Assembly (NCBI GenBank): GCA_016928755.1
Contig: JAFGKB010000045.1
Coordinates: 1-7,042 of the forward strand
DNA: 7,042 nucleotides
Direction: 5' to 3'
DNA from: Anaerolineae bacterium
Lineage (GTDB): Bacteria; Chloroflexota; Anaerolineae; B4-G1; SLSP01
The position numbers were made by a program, and so were the translations under genes. The first letter of the stretch is position 1, and each line of letters starts with the position of its first letter. The notes beneath the pieces are model-generated. The model saw only the letters and a program-made list of their open reading frames with translations. It made no database searches and was not told where the DNA came from. Shown in pieces: positions 5,384-7,042 of the stretch.

Positions 5384-6733
5384 TCACCCGGCGGATACTT
5401 TTATAACCTTACGCGCCCGGTACCACAACCATATAACCTGGGCCAACATCGACAGGGACAAGGCCAACAATCCCACATACAGTCCGGTAAATCTGCCGGA
5501 CAACACCCCGGCAAAGTGTACTACAAAGGTCACGCCCATATAGAGTACCACCGATTCGGTAATTCCACGAGTAGCCTTACTGTGCATAAGATTCCCTTGG
5601 TACCAGCTTTGAAGAACATTGACAGCCGGCAGCAAGAGGGCGAACCATAGCCCCCGCTCTGCCAGTTGGCTTAATTGAGGTGGTAATGCGGAGATCTGGG
5701 AAAACCACAGATGGGACAATGGCGTAAACGTAAAGACCAGAATTAACAAGGTCGTACATACCGCCAGTATTTGGGTAAAGCGCAGCAATCCAGGCTTACT
5801 ATTGGGTGCATCTAATAAAGCCACCACGACCTCATTATAAGCAACACCAAAGCTACGCATAATAAATATCAGCCCGGTTATCACCGGCCACACCGCTAAT
5901 GAGGGCAAAGCCTCCGGCATCCGGCTCAAAGCCGCACTGCCAATAGGCTGCACCAATAATAATAACAGGGAAGTGAGGGCCAAGGGGATATAGAAATCCA
6001 GGAAACGCCGGAGGGTCAGCGATTCCGCACTGCGCGGAGCCACGCGCACCTGATTTCGCAGAACCGGACGCACCCGCAATCCAGCGTAAATCGCTTCACA
6101 GATAACACCGGTCGCGATGGCACTGGCGGAGACGATGATGCCGGGAATAGTGTGTATCCAATAGCCCAGAGCCAACACGGAACTCAGCGCCACGAGGCGC
6201 ACAATCGTGCCGGTTCCTACCGCGCGGGAATGACCGAAGCGGATCATCACTCCTTGATTAAAACGCCGGTAAGCGATGGACCAAGACCAGGGCGTCATCA
6301 GCATCAACCCCCAGCGCGCCGGTTCAATAATGGACTCCGGAGCACCGAAGATCACACGGGCGACGATGTAATAAAGCGGGGTAAAGGCTACGAGAATGTG
6401 TAAAGCAGTGAGAATAACCCCGGCCCATAACATAAAGCGGCGCAGGTAGAGATAGGCATCCCAATCTCTGACCAAGGCAGTAGCAGCCGGGAGTAACATA
6501 ATAATTGGAGCTTCCACAATCAGCGAAATCGGGAAGACAATGCCCCCCCAGGCTGCCAAGTTGATCTCGGGATTGGCCAGACGGGCAGCCACCGCACTCT
6601 GGGCCGGGCCTTCAACGCTCATTAAGAGCCAGCTTAGGGCTAACGGCCACCAGGTCTTGAAGATTTCACCCAGTGTGAGCTGTGCCTGGCTTTCCGGTAA
6701 CTCAGGTGACAGGCTTACGTTTGGTATTGCCAA
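5384..6733 (-). CDS. MATE/MOP-superfamily-like polytopic membrane transporter
   Basis: This 449-residue integral membrane protein has about 12 hydrophobic segments and is probably a flippase or drug/sodium-type antiporter in the cytoplasmic membrane. The two halves resemble each other. Residues 20-88 (TLGEIFKTWWPLALSWLL...) match 240-308 (TLRRFLDFYIPLALTSLL...). Also ARWGL...NQGVM near 139-163 parallels AERGL...YQGNL near 358-382. Two homologous six-helix bundles are the hallmark of MATE and related MOP proteins, and the usual length is about 450. I see no strongly diagnostic MATE motif, so a distant branch (for example ANKH-like) is equally possible and no substrate can be named. The start is TTG at 6733, supported by GGAGG 8 bases upstream. 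No ATG lies in frame before the upstream stop near 6812. It probably forms a unit with the 99-residue gene. Confidence 0.78.
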   Translation of the reverse strand: MAIPNVSLSPELPESQAQLTLGEIFKTWWPLALSWLLMSVEGPAQSAVAARLANPEINLAAWGGIVFPISLIVEAPIIMLLPAATALVRDWDAYLYLRRFMLWAGVILTALHILVAFTPLYYIVARVIFGAPESIIEPARWGLMLMTPWSWSIAYRRFNQGVMIRFGHSRAVGTGTIVRLVALSSVLALGYWIHTIPGIIVSASAIATGVICEAIYAGLRVRPVLRNQVRVAPRSAESLTLRRFLDFYIPLALTSLLLLLVQPIGSAALSRMPEALPSLAVWPVITGLIFIMRSFGVAYNEVVVALLDAPNSKPGLLRFTQILAVCTTLLILVFTFTPLSHLWFSQISALPPQLSQLAERGLWFALLLPAVNVLQSWYQGNLMHSKATRGITESVVLYMGVTFVVHFAGVLSGRFTGLYVGLLALSLSMLAQVIWLWYRARKVIKVSAG

Positions 6734-6740
6734 TGATATA

Positions 6741-6745
6741 ACCTC
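6741..6745 (-). promoter_or_regulatory. Ribosome binding site deciding the TTG start of the transporter gene
   Basis: The - strand reads GGAGGTTATATCATTGG, placing GGAGG 8 bases before TTG at 6733. The next in-frame ATG lies well inside the first conserved helix region, so TTG is the best start. Confidence 0.75.
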
Positions 6746-6814
6746 CAGGTTAGATATGGGAGCAGGAACACAGAGAATTTCTATATTCCAAATGTACAGC
6801 CAAACTCCCCATCA

Positions 6815-6843
6815 ATTATACCCTGAAGGAGTTTCCATGTAGC
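6815..6843 (-). promoter_or_regulatory. Candidate promoter of the transporter gene
   Basis: The - strand has a perfect TATAAT at 6820-6815. Seventeen bases upstream is GCTACA (6843-6838), which matches only the last three bases of the -35 consensus. The leader would be about 75 bases. A second TATAAT at 6870-6865 has no recognisable -35 hexamer. Confidence 0.42.
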
Positions 6844-6902
6844 CAACCACACCAACGATAATGGATTATACCTAAAGAACAAGCCCCCCGTCGTCGTGGT
6901 GG

Positions 6903-6950
6903 ATTCCCCCCCCTAAATCCCCCCCGGCGGGGGGGATTTAGGGGGGGAAT
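6903..6950. repeat. G/C-run palindrome, copy 2 (ATT-C8-TAAAT-C7 / G7-ATTTA-G7-AAT)
   Basis: The element has the same architecture and the same GGC centre as copy 1 but with longer runs (eight and seven C, seven and seven G) and ATT/AAT ends in place of TTGT/ACAA. It lies in the divergent region between the transporter gene and the possible gene at 6993. The homopolymer runs are prone to length change, and the run lengths should be checked against raw reads. Confidence 0.9.
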
Positions 6951-6992
6951 TTCGCCAAAGTCCGGTTTAGGAGTAGAATACAGTTATAACTT

Positions 6993-7042
6993 ATGGTTAG
7001 ACATACCAAATCCAAATTATGGATAGCGATACTGTGCATTGT
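6993..7042 (+). CDS. Possible start of an exported protein, cut by the window edge
   Basis: An ATG at 6993 follows an in-frame stop at 6987 and reads MVRHTKSKLWIAILCI before the window ends. A basic n-region (R, H, K, K) followed by a hydrophobic core is what a Sec signal peptide looks like. The nearest purine-rich motif, AGGAG at 6969-6973, is 19 bases away, too far to act as a normal ribosome binding site. Only 16 codons are visible, so this is a weak call. Confidence 0.3.
   Translation, partial: MVRHTKSKLWIAILCI

Noticed and set aside
6865..6870. Second TATAAT on the - strand as a transporter promoter
   Set aside because: No acceptable -35 hexamer lies 16-18 bases upstream; that position is occupied by a G run and CGACGG.

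Overview
The window looks like a piece of a Chloroflexota (probably Anaerolineae-like) chromosome. This is an inference from three things. A very large secreted subtilase carries stacked accessory domains and ends in a YLP-type C-terminal tail. The LexA has an SSTS...SYYL recognition helix, and its promoter carries a GAAC-N4-GTTC-type SOS box. There are also two copies of a G/C-run palindrome built around TAAAT/ATTTA. No marker gene fixes the taxon.

Layout. On the + strand, 2-4057 is the 3' part of a gene for a secreted multidomain S8 (bacillopeptidase F-like) serine peptidase. Its frame is open to the window edge, so its signal peptide and part of its propeptide lie outside. It converges on lexA (- strand, 4180-4821). 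The 122 bases between the two stops are almost filled by one long imperfect hairpin whose deviations are mostly G-U pairs when read in the protease direction. lexA has its own consensus sigma-70 promoter (TTGACA-17-TATAAT), with an SOS box in the spacer and three TATCCCAA repeats around the start of transcription, so it is probably self-repressed.

Upstream of the lexA promoter, an intrinsic terminator (4905-4925) closes a two-gene - strand unit. That unit holds a MATE/MOP-like polytopic membrane protein (5384-6733, TTG start) and then an unrecognised 99-residue acidic protein (5003-5302). The 81-base gap between them contains the first G/C-run palindrome. A second, slightly longer copy lies upstream of the membrane-protein gene at 6903-6950. 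At the right edge a + strand ATG at 6993 begins what could be a signal peptide, but only 16 codons are visible.

The peptidase, the SOS repressor and the transporter unit look like independent functions placed side by side. No tRNA, rRNA, CRISPR array, transposase or phage gene was seen. The least explained parts are the 99-residue protein, the convergent hairpin, the palindrome pair, the repeats in the lexA leader and the subtilase's accessory architecture.
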